NCBI RefSeq assembly: GCF_910596095.1
Contig: NC_056548.1
Span: 11,867,151 to 11,931,150 of the forward strand
DNA: 64,000 nt
Direction: 5' to 3'
Source: Thunnus maccoyii
Lineage: Eukaryota > Chordata > Actinopteri > Scombriformes > Scombridae
A program made the translations under genes and the position numbers. Under the pieces are notes generated by a model. That model was not told the DNA's origin, searched no databases, and saw nothing but the letters and a program-made list of their open reading frames with translations. This document shows, in pieces, positions 1-23,875 of this stretch (within the stretch, counting starts at the first letter, position 1; each line of letters starts with the position of its first letter).

Positions 1-3000
1 GCAGTTTGGCCCATTGCTCTGAGTTCATCAGATAGGAGTCGTACACGTAGAAGAGTGGAAGAAGCTTGCCGTTGTTTGTCCTGTACTTGAAGAAGGCAGG
101 GTGCTCTCCGTATCTGAGGAGAGGAGATATCAGATAAACAACCAAAGATAGGAAAATGACTGATGATAACATGATAATTATTGATTGATGTAGTGAATCA
201 TGACAGAACGATGAGAGTATAAAATCATGGGGTTGACACGTCACTGAAGAAACACGGCACTACTCACTTTTCAATGATGTATTTGACATTAGCGTACATA
301 TTGACTTCATCTCTTCCTTTGTATGGTTCAATGTGGAAAGCTACCTGTAAACAAACAAATGATGACAACATAAAATCACACTTTCACCCTCTTCTCTGTA
401 TGACTTTTTTTTTTCAGAGGGATCATTTATTCTTAGGATATTACAGATGTTTTTAAAGGGACTCATGCATCAAATGTGTATTCAACTACTCTTTTTTATT
501 ACAAAACAAATGGTTATTAAGCTCAATGCTATTCATACAGACCTTAATATAGTATTTATGTGCCACTTCCAGCAGCAAAGGCACAATGTCATCTGTTGGC
601 TCACCATTGTCATCCTTCGTGTTAGGAGGGTACCACGAAACAGCAAGGACACCTGAGAATGAGTAACAGTTCAAACATGAACCCCAAACCTGACTGGGGA
701 AAACACTCAGATAAATGTAATATATATAATTTAGTTATATATTAACTGTAAATATACTGAGGTGATACTAAATGTGTTATGGGGAGAGATAAAGGGGTGA
801 TGATATGGCAGAAATGAGAATGCTGATAATCATTGGGGCTTTTTTACTGATATAAATATTTGTCAAAATATGGATAATGTATGTTAAACCACATTTTGTT
901 AACTAAATGATAATCAGTTACAGTAATAATAATATATATAATACAATGTATATAATACAATAATAAGGCTATTTAGTCTAAATATAAGACTACTATAAAG
1001 TGTGATGTCTAAAAACACCATGAATAACAAAAATCTGTGAAACGTTAAATTTTAAAAACAATATGATGATTACAATCACTGAATTACTATATGTATCATA
1101 ACATAGAGCTACACAATAAATCAATACTGTTGTTTCTGTAGTATCATTGTTTTGTGATGATATTATCGTAGTGTTGGCCTCTCCTCTGCTACGTGACTTT
1201 GTGTGCGCTCGCTCAGCAAATTCAATCACATCCTCAAGAATGTCGTACAGCCACAACTCAGAGGAATGTCCTGCCTGATGAAATGAAGAGCTGCGGTTCC
1301 ATCAGTAATGTCATTCAAAACCAAATGAAAAAAATCTGCTAAAAACTACTCAGCTCTGTAACCACTGACTCTAAATTTACGAACGCAAATAATCTGGCTT
1401 TTAATTTGACAAGCTTACATTAGTCATTTCTAGTTGACATTGTGGGTGTATGTGATGTGCTATGGAGAGCCTTTTCATTCAAAACCCTACCATAATGTGC
1501 TATTGTGTGTAGCTTTGTATTTTGTAGTATGTGTCCTGTGTGTTTTAAGCTTTGTACTGTTTGTTATTGTGCTGTTATATGTTTTAATTGTGACCTGCCG
1601 AAAGGACTGCAGATGAAAATTAGCTATAAGATAACTCTGGTACAGTACATCAAATGGTAACATTTATGTTTCACACTGTACATGGTCCCAATAAATACAT
1701 AAATAATAATACTCCTCCAAATTAATGATTCCATGCGAATTGTAATAATAATGAATGATTTTGCATACATTCTATGTTGTAATATACTTTGTTACTGGTA
1801 CTGGTCATTTCAATAGAGATGCCTTTAATCCTACTTTTTCTCTCTCGATCCAACTTTTTTTTTCCAATACCTGAACTCAAATATGTTCAATATGTTCAAA
1901 TTTAAATTTGTAAACCCCACTGCATGAAACTCACTGGGATCATTTGATGTTGGGCGAGTTCAAAGTTGTGAAAACAACGGGGGTGTTTTGAATACATCCC
2001 CGTTTTCACAGGTAATTTGTTAGTCTGTCCCTCCCGCTGCAGGAAATAATGGATTACTCCTGGAAAGCTATTGATGTAGCACTTTTCTCCTTATGAAAAT
2101 GACACAGAAATTATTCGACCAATGAGAATTTAGTTGGACGAGAGCATATTCTGGACCTTTCTGGACCAAACAACTCATTGATTAATCGAGAAAATAATCA
2201 ACAGATTAATCTATAATGAAAATAATAGTAACTTCCAGCTCGAGCAACATTAGACCAAGGACTGCTGTGGCAAAAGTCGGTGGCCCACTGTGAGTGAATG
2301 AATGTAACTCATAGTGGAAACACTGAATTTTTATAAAGATCTTGATGAAGAAACTGTATTTATTGTGGATCAGTCACATCTGGCTGATACACAGTTGGCT
2401 TAATCAAGCCAGTTCGCATTCCTAGATTTGCCCAGGCCTATTATAATATTGCAGTAGAATGATAATGCTGAATTACTGTTCAGTTCAGGTTAATTTTTGT
2501 CTCACCAATGGCTGCTGTGCGCAGCTGCTGCATATGAGCCTCTATAACGGAGGGATCTTTGGAACTGTATGCCCCTAAAGCTGGATAGAAGTTGGACCCA
2601 ACGTCATCAGGTGGGATGTGTCTCCCTTGTGGATACCCCTTTGCCACCTTGAAGTCCCAGTGTGGCAGCTGTGGGTGGTCCCAGTGGATGTATTTGCCAT
2701 CAAACTTGGGGTTTCCATACCATGTGTAGTAGAAGGCATGGAGATAGTAGTTGGGAGGAGGGAACTTCCTCAGTGTGGCCTCCAGTTCTCTATCTTTGTC
2801 TGACTGAGCGGAGTCATTCATTTTAGTCTGGTCCGGTTTATTATCCGCCTTTTTGTCTCTCTGGATCTGATTGTCATTCTTTTGGTCCGGAAACAGCTCG
2901 ATGCCAACAGGGCTGCTGAATGCAGAGTCCTCTGGTGTGAGTGATTTTAATACCACTGTTATAATAAGTACAAGCAACACCAAAGCGATTAATGTGATGC

Positions 3001-3025
3001 AAGATTTGCGCCTAAACCTGGCCAT
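1..3025 (-). CDS. manea: Glycoprotein endo-alpha-1,2-mannosidase, 5' part (first four coding exons; continues past the left edge)
   Basis: Coding exons, in order of translation: 3025-2506, 652-543, 344-268 and 113-1. Frames join cleanly (520+110+77+113 nt, about 273 residues of an expected ~460). The product is a type II Golgi membrane protein of family GH99 that trims glucosylated mannose from N-glycans. The ATG at 3025 gives a basic start (MARFRRK), then a hydrophobic anchor at about residues 9-26, a polar stem, and from about residue 90 the catalytic domain beginning YYLHAFYYTWYGNP. WYPP, DDNGEPTDD, AFHIEPY and FYVYDSY blocks follow across the exon junctions. The N-terminus fits MANEA better than the paralogue MANEAL. 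The catalytic glutamates of GH99 lie downstream, outside the window. Donors and acceptors are GT-AG. Confidence 0.95.
653..2505 (-). other. manea intron 1 (1.85 kb)
   Basis: AT-rich intron between the first and second coding exons. It contains a degraded copy of the MITE family that is better preserved at 49.9-50.2 kb (about 2095-2240, with the words gattaatcgagaaaataat and agattaatct). It also holds an open stretch at about 1160-1300 on the minus strand that reads like protein but has no recognised relatives. No conserved exon was seen. Confidence 0.6.
2095..2240. mobile_element. Degraded MITE fragment (same family as 49.9-50.2 kb)
   Basis: The reverse complement carries the family signature: a run of ATTAATC motifs followed by ATTTTCTCGATTAATCAATGAG. 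The inner part and one end are lost. Identification rests on similarity to the fuller copy in this window, so it is an inference about a decayed relic. Confidence 0.5.
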
Positions 3026-3720
3026 TCTTCAGTCAGAGCTTGAGGCTTTCCGCAGTTCATTATTGAGACAGCAGTGAGGATCTGTTGGTGTTTTTGGATG
3101 GGGTGCCATTGAAAGTCAGCCACTTAGATGTTGTTTAGCCCTGGAGGTTTGAAGAAATAGGGATATCAAATGAGACACAGAGAGGTGCAGAAAGACAGAC
3201 AGAGAAGTCCTGTCAGACACACAGTACCAGTCAGGTACAGTATTTTGATTGTGCTTTACTATAAATGCTACAGTTTAGCCATGTACAAAGACACGAATAA
3301 CAAGCTAACGACATTAGCTACTTCAGCTCTACCTGCATAGATGAACTTTAGTCTTGTCAACAGCAGCCACCAGTGACAGCGGTTACACAAATATTAGTTT
3401 TATCCTCTGACACACACTTTGCTTGCTTCTACAGTTAAACTGAAACGATGGAAATATCACCACTAACATTAAATACGGCCCCCTTTTTTTTAGCTTCGAC
3501 GGCGCTTCATAAATTATTTTCGTTGCAAGAGATGCAGAGGACGGGACACGACCTGCACTTCTGGTTCAGTAGATATCCCTGGAAGACATCACAAACCTGT
3601 AAACGCTCCAACCGGAAGTGAGCAGTGGCTGTGACCCATCCATGTGATATAGGAAGCTGATGTAACGCGCATGCGTCCTGTCCAGTTAACAACAGACAGA
3701 ACCAGCTCAACTGAATCAGA
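3026..3720 (-). promoter_or_regulatory. manea 5' untranslated and promoter region (approximate)
   Basis: This is the sequence upstream of the manea ATG. It includes the immediate leader and a region near 3490-3690 with more CG dinucleotides than the surrounding AT-rich DNA, the likely promoter. I could not fix the transcription start or any untranslated exon border. Confidence 0.35.
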
Positions 3721-3779
3721 GTTATAGATATCGCCTTCTAGTGTTGGGGAAGGTGTATTACACAAAAATCTCAATAAAA

Positions 3780-4000
3780 TGTAAGCAATAAAAGATATTC
3801 TACATATATTTATGTCATTGATTTTTGTGGTCTGTAAGAGGCCAGAAAATAGTGAAAAATGCGCATCACAATTTTCTAAAGCCCAAGGTGATGTGATGTG
3901 AGGTGATGAAACCAAAACATATTCAACTTACAATTATATAAAACTGAGAAAAGCAGCAACTTCTCACGTTCAAAAAGCTGGAACCAAAGAATACCTAGCA
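3780..4000. mobile_element. Diverged MITE fragment abutting the nested element
   Basis: Words typical of the same fish MITE family as 49.9-50.2 kb occur in the family order: ccagaaaatagtgaaaaatg, then aaagcccaaggtgatg, then aaaagctggaaccaaagaat. Both terminal inverted repeats are eroded. Confidence 0.5.
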
Positions 4001-4018
4001 TTTTTGCTCATAAATTAC

Positions 4019-5037
4019 TTAAAGGACCAGTGTATAAGATTTAGTAGTATCTAGTGGTGAGGTTACAGAGTACAACCAGCTGAATACCCTTCCCCTCTCC
4101 TTCCAAGCATGTGGGAGAACTTGAGGTGACTGCAAAACTCAAGAAAAATGCGAAAGGCCCTCTCTAGAGCCAGTGTTTGGTTTGTCTGTTCTAATCTTGT
4201 CCAGGCTACTGTAGAAATATGGCGGTATACCATGGCGGCCTCCATGGAAGAGGACCTGCTCCCTCCAAGTAGGACTATCTGCAGACTCACAGTATCTACA
4301 TGTCACACCCACTTTACTATATGACACACCCACTTGGTTAGGTTTAGGCATGAGGAGCTGGATGGTTGGGGTTAAGGGGAAGGGGGCGGTGTCGTGTAAC
4401 ATACCATTACCATAGAATGTATATAAAGATGGACGATGCGTCTCCACTTCCTGCCACTATGCAAAAGTGAAGCCAAAATATCTCCTTCCATTGTCATGTG
4501 GAGCCAGAGTCTCGAGGCAGGATGACAGTCCGTGGGACACTCCCCCCCTCAATTGTCCTGCCGTCTGATGGAGATTTGAGAGTGGTTGTCACAGCTGTCA
4601 ATCATGACATGACACCCCCTTTTTATATCATCAAATAACTAATTAAAAACAAACTTATCAGAAAAATGAGCAATTGAACAAACATCAGTGTGATAAGAAC
4701 TACCTAAAATGACAGAAACTGTCCTCGGGAAAAATTTATTTGAGGTGTAGTTTGATTTTTTTAGTTTGGCTGATGTCCAATATGGAGGGGGCGGGACTCA
4801 TGACCTATACTGCAGCCAGCCACCAGGGGGTGATCCAGATGTTTTGGCTTCACTTTTGGGGAGCTGTCATGACGTCCATCTTTATATACAGTCAATGGCC
4901 ATTACCCTTCTTACCCCCTCTGTAGATATAAGGGCTGATTCTAATGTAACAAAATGTTTTCATGGTATTATACACTAATTAAAACATACAAGACCATTCT
5001 GCTAGATGCCACTAAATCTTACACACTGGTCCTTTAA
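4019..5037. mobile_element. Non-autonomous DNA transposon (MITE) with terminal inverted repeats, carrying nested insertions
   Basis: The left end begins ttaaaggaccagtgtataag. The reverse complement of the right end begins ttaaaggaccagtgtgtaag. The two ends stay similar for about 35 bases, through agatttagtggcatctag. No transposase ORF is present. The outer element is split between about 4264 and 4919: the flanks would join to read ctgctccctctgtagatat, as in the uninterrupted relative at 57.0-57.2 kb. The element sits between manea and the small plus-strand gene. Confidence 0.85.
4402..4906. mobile_element. Inner MITE nested in the 4.0-5.0 kb element
   Basis: Inverted ends share tgtatataaagatggacg (left, near 4417-4435; right, on the opposite strand near 4873-4890). 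Further inside, aaagtgaagccaaaa also occurs in inverted orientation on both sides. The inner boundaries are approximate. DNA between the inner element and the interrupted outer element looks like a further repeat. Confidence 0.7.
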
Positions 5038-5199
5038 ATGTTTGATTGTCAAAATACACTCACCATCATGTATGTTAATGGGGTGTTCCTAGTGAATATT
5101 AAGGAACACTTTTCAATATAATGCAGTGTAGTGCAACACCACCATCCACTGCAACCTCATTAATAAAGTAGAATTATCACTTTTCTGAGAACTGAAAAT

Positions 5200-5553
5200 G
5201 TAAAAGCTTTGTAAAAGTAGAATTTATATCAGAGCTGTTTCATTACATTGCACAGCCAGATTCATTTTCTGTCAATCGACTAATCATTAATCAACCAGCT
5301 TTTTCAGCTCTGAATATTACTATCTAATATTCCTGTTTTAAACATAAACATTCCAGGTTTATTTTTCTGTGCTTGGTAACATTAAAAGTTGACAAGAAAT
5401 AAACCTGCTTGTCTCATCATCAGAGACTGATGTGTAAGGTGAGTGAAGAAAGACTGCAGACGCAACACCAAATAATAAATATAGATTTCAATTTTCTGTT
5501 TATAATATTGCATAGTTGTTTGAAGTGCTCATACCACAACCTCATCTATATAG
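5200..5553 (+). promoter_or_regulatory. Upstream region of the small plus-strand gene (tentative)
   Basis: No coding sequence is evident. A possible short untranslated exon lies at about 5424-5438: an acceptor-like tail ending tcatcag, then a donor gtgagtga. The acceptor tatatag at 5553 leads into the exon holding the ATG. A scrap of the attaatc MITE family lies near 5270-5315. Confidence 0.3.
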
Positions 5554-5570
5554 ACAGACTCACACTGACA

Positions 5571-6068
5571 ATGGAAGAACCACAGGCACAAAAGTCTTCT
5601 TGGCGCAGAAAGGGGATGAAACCTTCCTACCAGACCTCCTACCACCTGAGATCTCATGACAGACATGACATGATGACTGCTGAAGCAGCTGATACACAAA
5701 ATGCACAGGTTTTGCAAACCAGGGTCAGTTCACATACTCTTTGATATGCCTGAAATTACCAGACATAATTTGTTTTACTGTGGGAATCATACACTCATGC
5801 TTCAAGTATTAATTTCCTGTGAGATTAATTCAAATAGTGACTCTTACTTCTTCCCCAGGAGAACGCCACACTCAGCTCACAGAGAATCATCTACTACACT
5901 CTCCTCTTTGTGAAAGTGGTACTGTGGATCATCTTTGCCTGGATCTTGTCTCACCTCCACCTGGGCGCTCCATGTTTTCTCTTGTCACTGACCCTCTGCT
6001 TGTATACAGGGCCAATGCAGAAAGCTGTGAACTGGGCAAAGAGGCGTCTGCAGGGCCCGATTATATAA
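5571..6068 (+). CDS. Unrecognised 115-residue membrane protein, two coding exons
   Basis: Coding exons 5571-5708 and 5859-6068 join in phase 0 and end at TAA, giving 115 residues. The acceptor is strong (cttcttccccag); the donor (caggttttg) is weaker. Residues 1-46 are polar and basic, with Arg, His, Ser and Gln. Residues about 57-76 and 80-95 are two hydrophobic segments separated by a short HLHLG turn, so a membrane hairpin is likely. The tail is basic (WAKRRLQ) and ends at residue 115. The hydrophobic core (FVKVVLW, then FLLSL) faintly recalls the SAYSvFN domain of SAYSD1, but the SAYSVFN motif is absent. It could be a short lineage-specific gene, a truncated SAYSD1 relative or a pseudogene. 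It is convergent with ppp1cb and divergent from manea. Confidence 0.45.
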
Positions 6069-6394
6069 ACTGTCACACTGGGACGAATGGGCAGAAAAGT
6101 AAAATAATTAAGAAGTTTCTCTGCTTTTCATAAATTTCTATTAGTATGAGCCTTCTGTATATTCTCATGAAACACTTCATTGCACCTTGTTTTGCTTGAG
6201 TGTGATTGACCGTATTTAACTTGATTTTCGCCTTGTGTGGGCCTTTCCTACTTCATGCAACAGAAAAATGTCAAGGAGCTGCTGTATAGTGAGACAAAAA
6301 AAGTGTACAGTGAATAGTAAGTTGGTCTTAAACGTTTATAGAAATACATTGATGCAAAGACAGTACAAAAACAAAAGAAACAACAGTTTTAGTT

Positions 6395-8897
6395 TCCATC
6401 CATTTTATTGAATTTATAGACTTTCAAACAAACTTGTACAAATTGCAAAACTGCTTTTGGTAATACTTCATTGTTTTATTATCATTATTAGGAAATTAAT
6501 TAAGTGAATAAAAAGTAAACAATGTGAAAGAGAACATAGAAATACAACAGAAAGAAAAATGCCACAGAGAGCAAAAAAAAAAAATAAAGAAAGAATGAAA
6601 AGAGGCAACTGTTTGTAGTATATTTGCAGTAGACTGAAGCTGAATTGCCAACCAGGCTAATTGCTGGTCAGGAGAATAGAAGTACCTCCTTGTGGTAAAT
6701 GATACAACATCGGATTTGTATTATTTTGTACTGCACTACTGTATTTATACACCAGGTGGCATCAAACTCACACACACAGCAATGCCAAAACCGCCTGGTC
6801 CTGCCACCCACTCCTAACTCCACCAGTTATCATATTTTCTACCAACAGACACAGGTGGTGTTAAGGGAGGAAGGCTGATAAGCAAACTTTCTTCATTTAG
6901 TTTGTTTGCTATGTGCTTTACACACACAGCACTAAGCATTTAAAATATTGTGGCGCATTTTGTGAAGCTTGCTCTGTGTTCCTTTTTACTACTTTTAATA
7001 CTGTAAGGGCTTACTTAGGTAAGTTAGACACTTGCAAAACCACAGCCAATGCTGTAACACATTTCCTATCCGTACCTGCTTTTTCATACAACGGCCCATT
7101 TACCAAAGCACAATTCTGTTAGCACTTATACACCATTTATCCAATATGTCTGCTTTTATAATACTGACCATTAGTAACTGTCTTATTCAAATTAGTGAAA
7201 TGCCTGCGCATGGATATAACTTTCCATGGGCACAAAATTCAAATAAATCTTTCAGCTTCTTCAGTATGAATCATGACAGGATATATGCAGGAAGTTAAAT
7301 TTAATACCATTTAAGACCTTTTTAAAGACCCTTTACATACATTTTAAGATCTCATCGCCACTTCAAGTTCTAACCGGTTACATCGGTGTCACAGTCTAAC
7401 TTACATTTACTATATATTATTTGTAAGATAGCACAACTAAACAGTCTTAGTTTGTGATAACTCCTTATCAATACAACATAATTCCGTGGGAACAAAGCTC
7501 ATGAGAATGAATTGAGTGACTAACCCAAAGCAAGGTTTATTAGAAAGAGAAACCATTAGCAATGGTGGGTAGGGACGGTTGTGTTGCACAGAAATGTGCA
7601 ATAGAGACTTGCATTTTGCATCCCATAGCGGTTTTATGGCTAGCACTTAGCATTGGACAGCGTTGCTCTCGATCAAGGCTACACTAATCGCCTTCTGACT
7701 CAGAGCAGTACGTCTCATGGTTATTCCCACATGCAGGCCAAAACAATGGTTCCAACTATTTGTACGAAAACTTGAATCTCCCCATTAGTCAACTATGTTG
7801 TTTAATATCTGGCTGTAAAGGGACCTTCGTGCGCTATCGAGCATCTGTCAGTCAGTGGGTCAGTGAGCGTGCTAACAGTAGTCCTTTTCAGATGACAACA
7901 AATCTAGCTGGATTTTAAGACTTTTTAATGGCTTTTTGAGGGCCTTAATTTTCGCTAAATTGATTTATCAGCTTTTAATACTTTTGAAAACCCTGCAGAC
8001 ACCCTGCAAGAGGATTATATGGGGGGAAATTATCTTGATGAGAACAAATAATAAATAGACCCAGGAAAATGTCACACCAGCTCTGTGTGAGAAGCGTCAT
8101 ATTTTTGTGTGGGTGTGGAGTTGAGGCACACGGAGGCATAACAGAGTGGAGGAAACGATGTCCAGAGGGTGTTGTGTTAGGGTAGAGCATGTCCACTGCC
8201 AGCAGCATATGATTAAGCCTCTATATTTCATTCAAGCCGGTCTGTTCACATTCTTTGCTACTCACGGGGAGGTGCACTTTTTCAAAGGTTAAATATATAA
8301 AATATGCATATGCACAACAACTGCAAAGTGCACCACAGATGCTTTAATGTGTTTATACTGTTAAATTGGAATGTAAGAAATGTTATTTGCATCTACAGAT
8401 TTAGCATTGCACGAAAATCTCAGTCCCATTGAAACACACTGGAAAGATTCTCTCTGCTTTTTCAGAGATCAAGGCAAAACAATGTTAAATATCCATTTCG
8501 TTTTCGTTGAAGAACTGAAAAGGAATTCCTCTAACTCAATCGCTATGCCTCTCTACACATTAGAGAAGCCATTTCCTTACACAACTCAAGAAAACCTCAA
8601 ATGGCATTGGAAGTAAAACCACAAAAAAATGCATTAATAATATCAAAAATACCAACAAACAGGCAAAAAAATAAAACAGATTGGTCACAGCAAATTTATG
8701 TACACATACACATTAAGAAAAGAGCTGTCAGTGGAGTTGGGGAGGGGGTTGGTCAGTGGGAAAGAAAGAGGAGAAAGATTTGGGCAATTAGATAAGCCCT
8801 GTATCTTCACCATACAGGGGAGTTACAGAGGTTGCCTTGATGGCAGACCAGGGACGGACAGGGTGAAAAGGAAGGGGGGAAAGCCAAGGCTGTATGT
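6395..8897 (-). other. ppp1cb: Probable 3' untranslated region of ppp1cb
   Basis: About 2.5 kb follows the ppp1cb stop without another recognisable gene. On the minus strand AATAAA occurs at 6404-6409, with another hexamer near 7537. Long 3' UTRs are usual for this gene in vertebrates, but the extent given is inferred from the distal signal. Open frames here are short and unlike proteins. The block would end about 300 bases from the stop of the small convergent gene. Confidence 0.4.
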
Positions 8898-21849
<12,952 letters not shown>

Positions 21850-21960
21850 CTTCAAACTGATGTTGTACAGTGTTGGCCAGTTCGATTCTGCCAGCAGACA
21901 CCAGGAGGCGCTGTTGTCAACAAAACAGGAGCAGTAGATGATGGACAAGAAACTAGTGAA
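21850..21960 (-). promoter_or_regulatory. ppp1cb 5' UTR and likely promoter
   Basis: Sequence just upstream of the ppp1cb ATG, with no TATA box at a convincing distance. With the CG-richer start of intron 1 it fits a housekeeping promoter. The start site is not determinable by eye. Confidence 0.35.
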
Positions 21961-22742
21961 GAGTGACCCGACATTAACTCACTTTAACCACCTTTATATT
22001 AATTACAACAGTTTGTTTGTGGCTTGAGGTTGATAAATATATATCCTGATACATAGCCTATATATCCTACTAAATTTCATCCAGTTGTAAAACACTTTAT
22101 GGTTTGGAAACTGATCTAAAAAAAAAAAAGGTGCAGTGCTGGATCCTTTACAACTAGCAGCACCCATACAGCGATATAAAATACTCCTTTACACGTTAAA
22201 GTCATGCATTTAAAATCTTACTTAAGTTAAACTACTAAGTATTATCTGTGAAATGTACTTCAAGTATGAAAAGTAAAGCAGCAGAGTCTGTCGGACAGTA
22301 AGTGCATCATATTGTATGGTTTGTAAAATCTACATATATCTCCCTCTGAAATTTGAAAATACTTATGTAGAAATACTCAAATAAAGTACAAATACCTCAA
22401 AATTGTACTCCAGTGCTCATATTTAAATGTGCTTAATTACTTTCCACTGCTATATGCTTGTGACATCATTAACAGAGGAAGTCAGTGTCTTCCATCACTG
22501 TGAGGGGGTCATAAATTCAACCTTTTATGTTGGATCTGCATCACTAATGGTGCTGATAAAGTTAATGCATGCAAGCTGACGTATGTCAGTGCTTCAAGCA
22601 GAATAATCTGTGCATGGGTGTCATTTATGATATGGTGATATACTGCAATTCCTGTGTAAGTACTATTAAGCTGTGATGGTGATGATTTCCTTCGACAGGC
22701 AGGCTACATCATGTCAGGATCTCAGTTTTAATTGGAAAATCA

Positions 22743-23557
22743 TTTATTCCAAATAACCACAAAATAGTTTTGTCACAATTAAAGGCATCGACATTCTTTA
22801 AAACACACACATACACAAGAACAAGAACATGGTTATTGCCAAGTAATTAACACAAACATAATGGCTATGCAATTATTTACACCTACCAAGAGTGCACTGT
22901 TGTTACATCCAGAAAGAGTGAGTTTTAAGGCAAGTATTGTATATTTTACTTCACAATTCAAAGTGTGACGGTACTGACTTCAAAAAGATTTTCATTTCAA
23001 TAAATTACAGCAGTAATAAGTTAATATGCAGTCTCATATTGTGTTTGATATCTAGTGATTGTTTCATCTAGTCATGGGGAGTATGGGGCAGTTTGAGTTG
23101 TTAGACCAGCTACAACATTTATACTTCTGACAGGTTTATGCAGCAGAAATATAACAATGTGAAGGGAATCATTCATCACAATAAGTGCTCAATACTTTAA
23201 GATACTCATACACTTTAACTTGGGCATGGTTTGAATGCAGGACTAATGAAATATCATTTAATTGTCTTATTTATCGCTTCACTTAAGGAATGAACTGGAG
23301 TACCTTTTCCACCACTGCATTCAGAAATATTCTTTATGGTTCAAGGACAATAGACAAAACTTTTCTGGTCAAAGCAGACAGACCTATCTTATCATGGCTT
23401 ATTATAAAAAATGTGTGTCTAAGAGTATAACCGCCATTACCACAAACAATATGCTTTGTATCGTACAGTTGATTTAAATGTTGGAATGTTGTTTTGTAGA
23501 TGTGGTTTGCAAATTCCTCCTTAAATAGTTCAGTGCAGAAGAGCAGTAAGTAGCACT
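22743..23557 (-). other. plb1: Probable 3' untranslated region of plb1
   Basis: Non-coding DNA follows the plb1 stop. On the minus strand an AATAAA hexamer occurs at 22743-22748, a reasonable 3' end about 0.8 kb after the stop and about 0.9 kb before the ppp1cb ATG. The sequence between 21960 and 22740 shows nothing recognisable. Confidence 0.4.
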
Positions 23558-23875
23558 TTAAAACTCAGTGCCCTTCATCTCCACTGCAGCCATCATCGTC
23601 CTCTTGCTTCTCTTGGCTCTGCAGGAGAGGAGGAGCCAGGTGACAGCCCAGCCAATCAGAAGACCCGTGACAGCCAGCACCGCAGCGAGCCACACTGGCA
23701 CATTGTCCGAGCAATCAGTGGTGAGAGGCAGGGCTGTGCTGTGCGGTGTGAGTGCTGAGGTGGTGGTGGTGGTGGTGGTGGTGGAGAGAGGCAAGGTTGT
23801 GCTGTTGTTGGGTGCTGTAGTTGTGGTGGTCACACTGGGCAAACTGTTCACCTTTGTGAAGATGTAAGGATGCTC
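23558..23875 (-). other. plb1: plb1 last exon: Thr-rich stalk, membrane anchor, cytoplasmic tail
   Basis: The exon encodes about residues 1011-1115. Residues 1024-1063 are dominated by Thr and Ser, including a run of eight Thr from a repeated ACC codon tract, and look like an O-glycosylated stalk. A hydrophobic helix [18 protein letters not shown] follows, then a stop-transfer stretch (CRAKRSKR). Confidence 0.92.

Noticed and set aside
23568-23867. 99-codon plus-strand open frame with poly-Val
   Set aside because: Antisense shadow of the last plb1 exon, where the Thr repeat reads as Val on the other strand.
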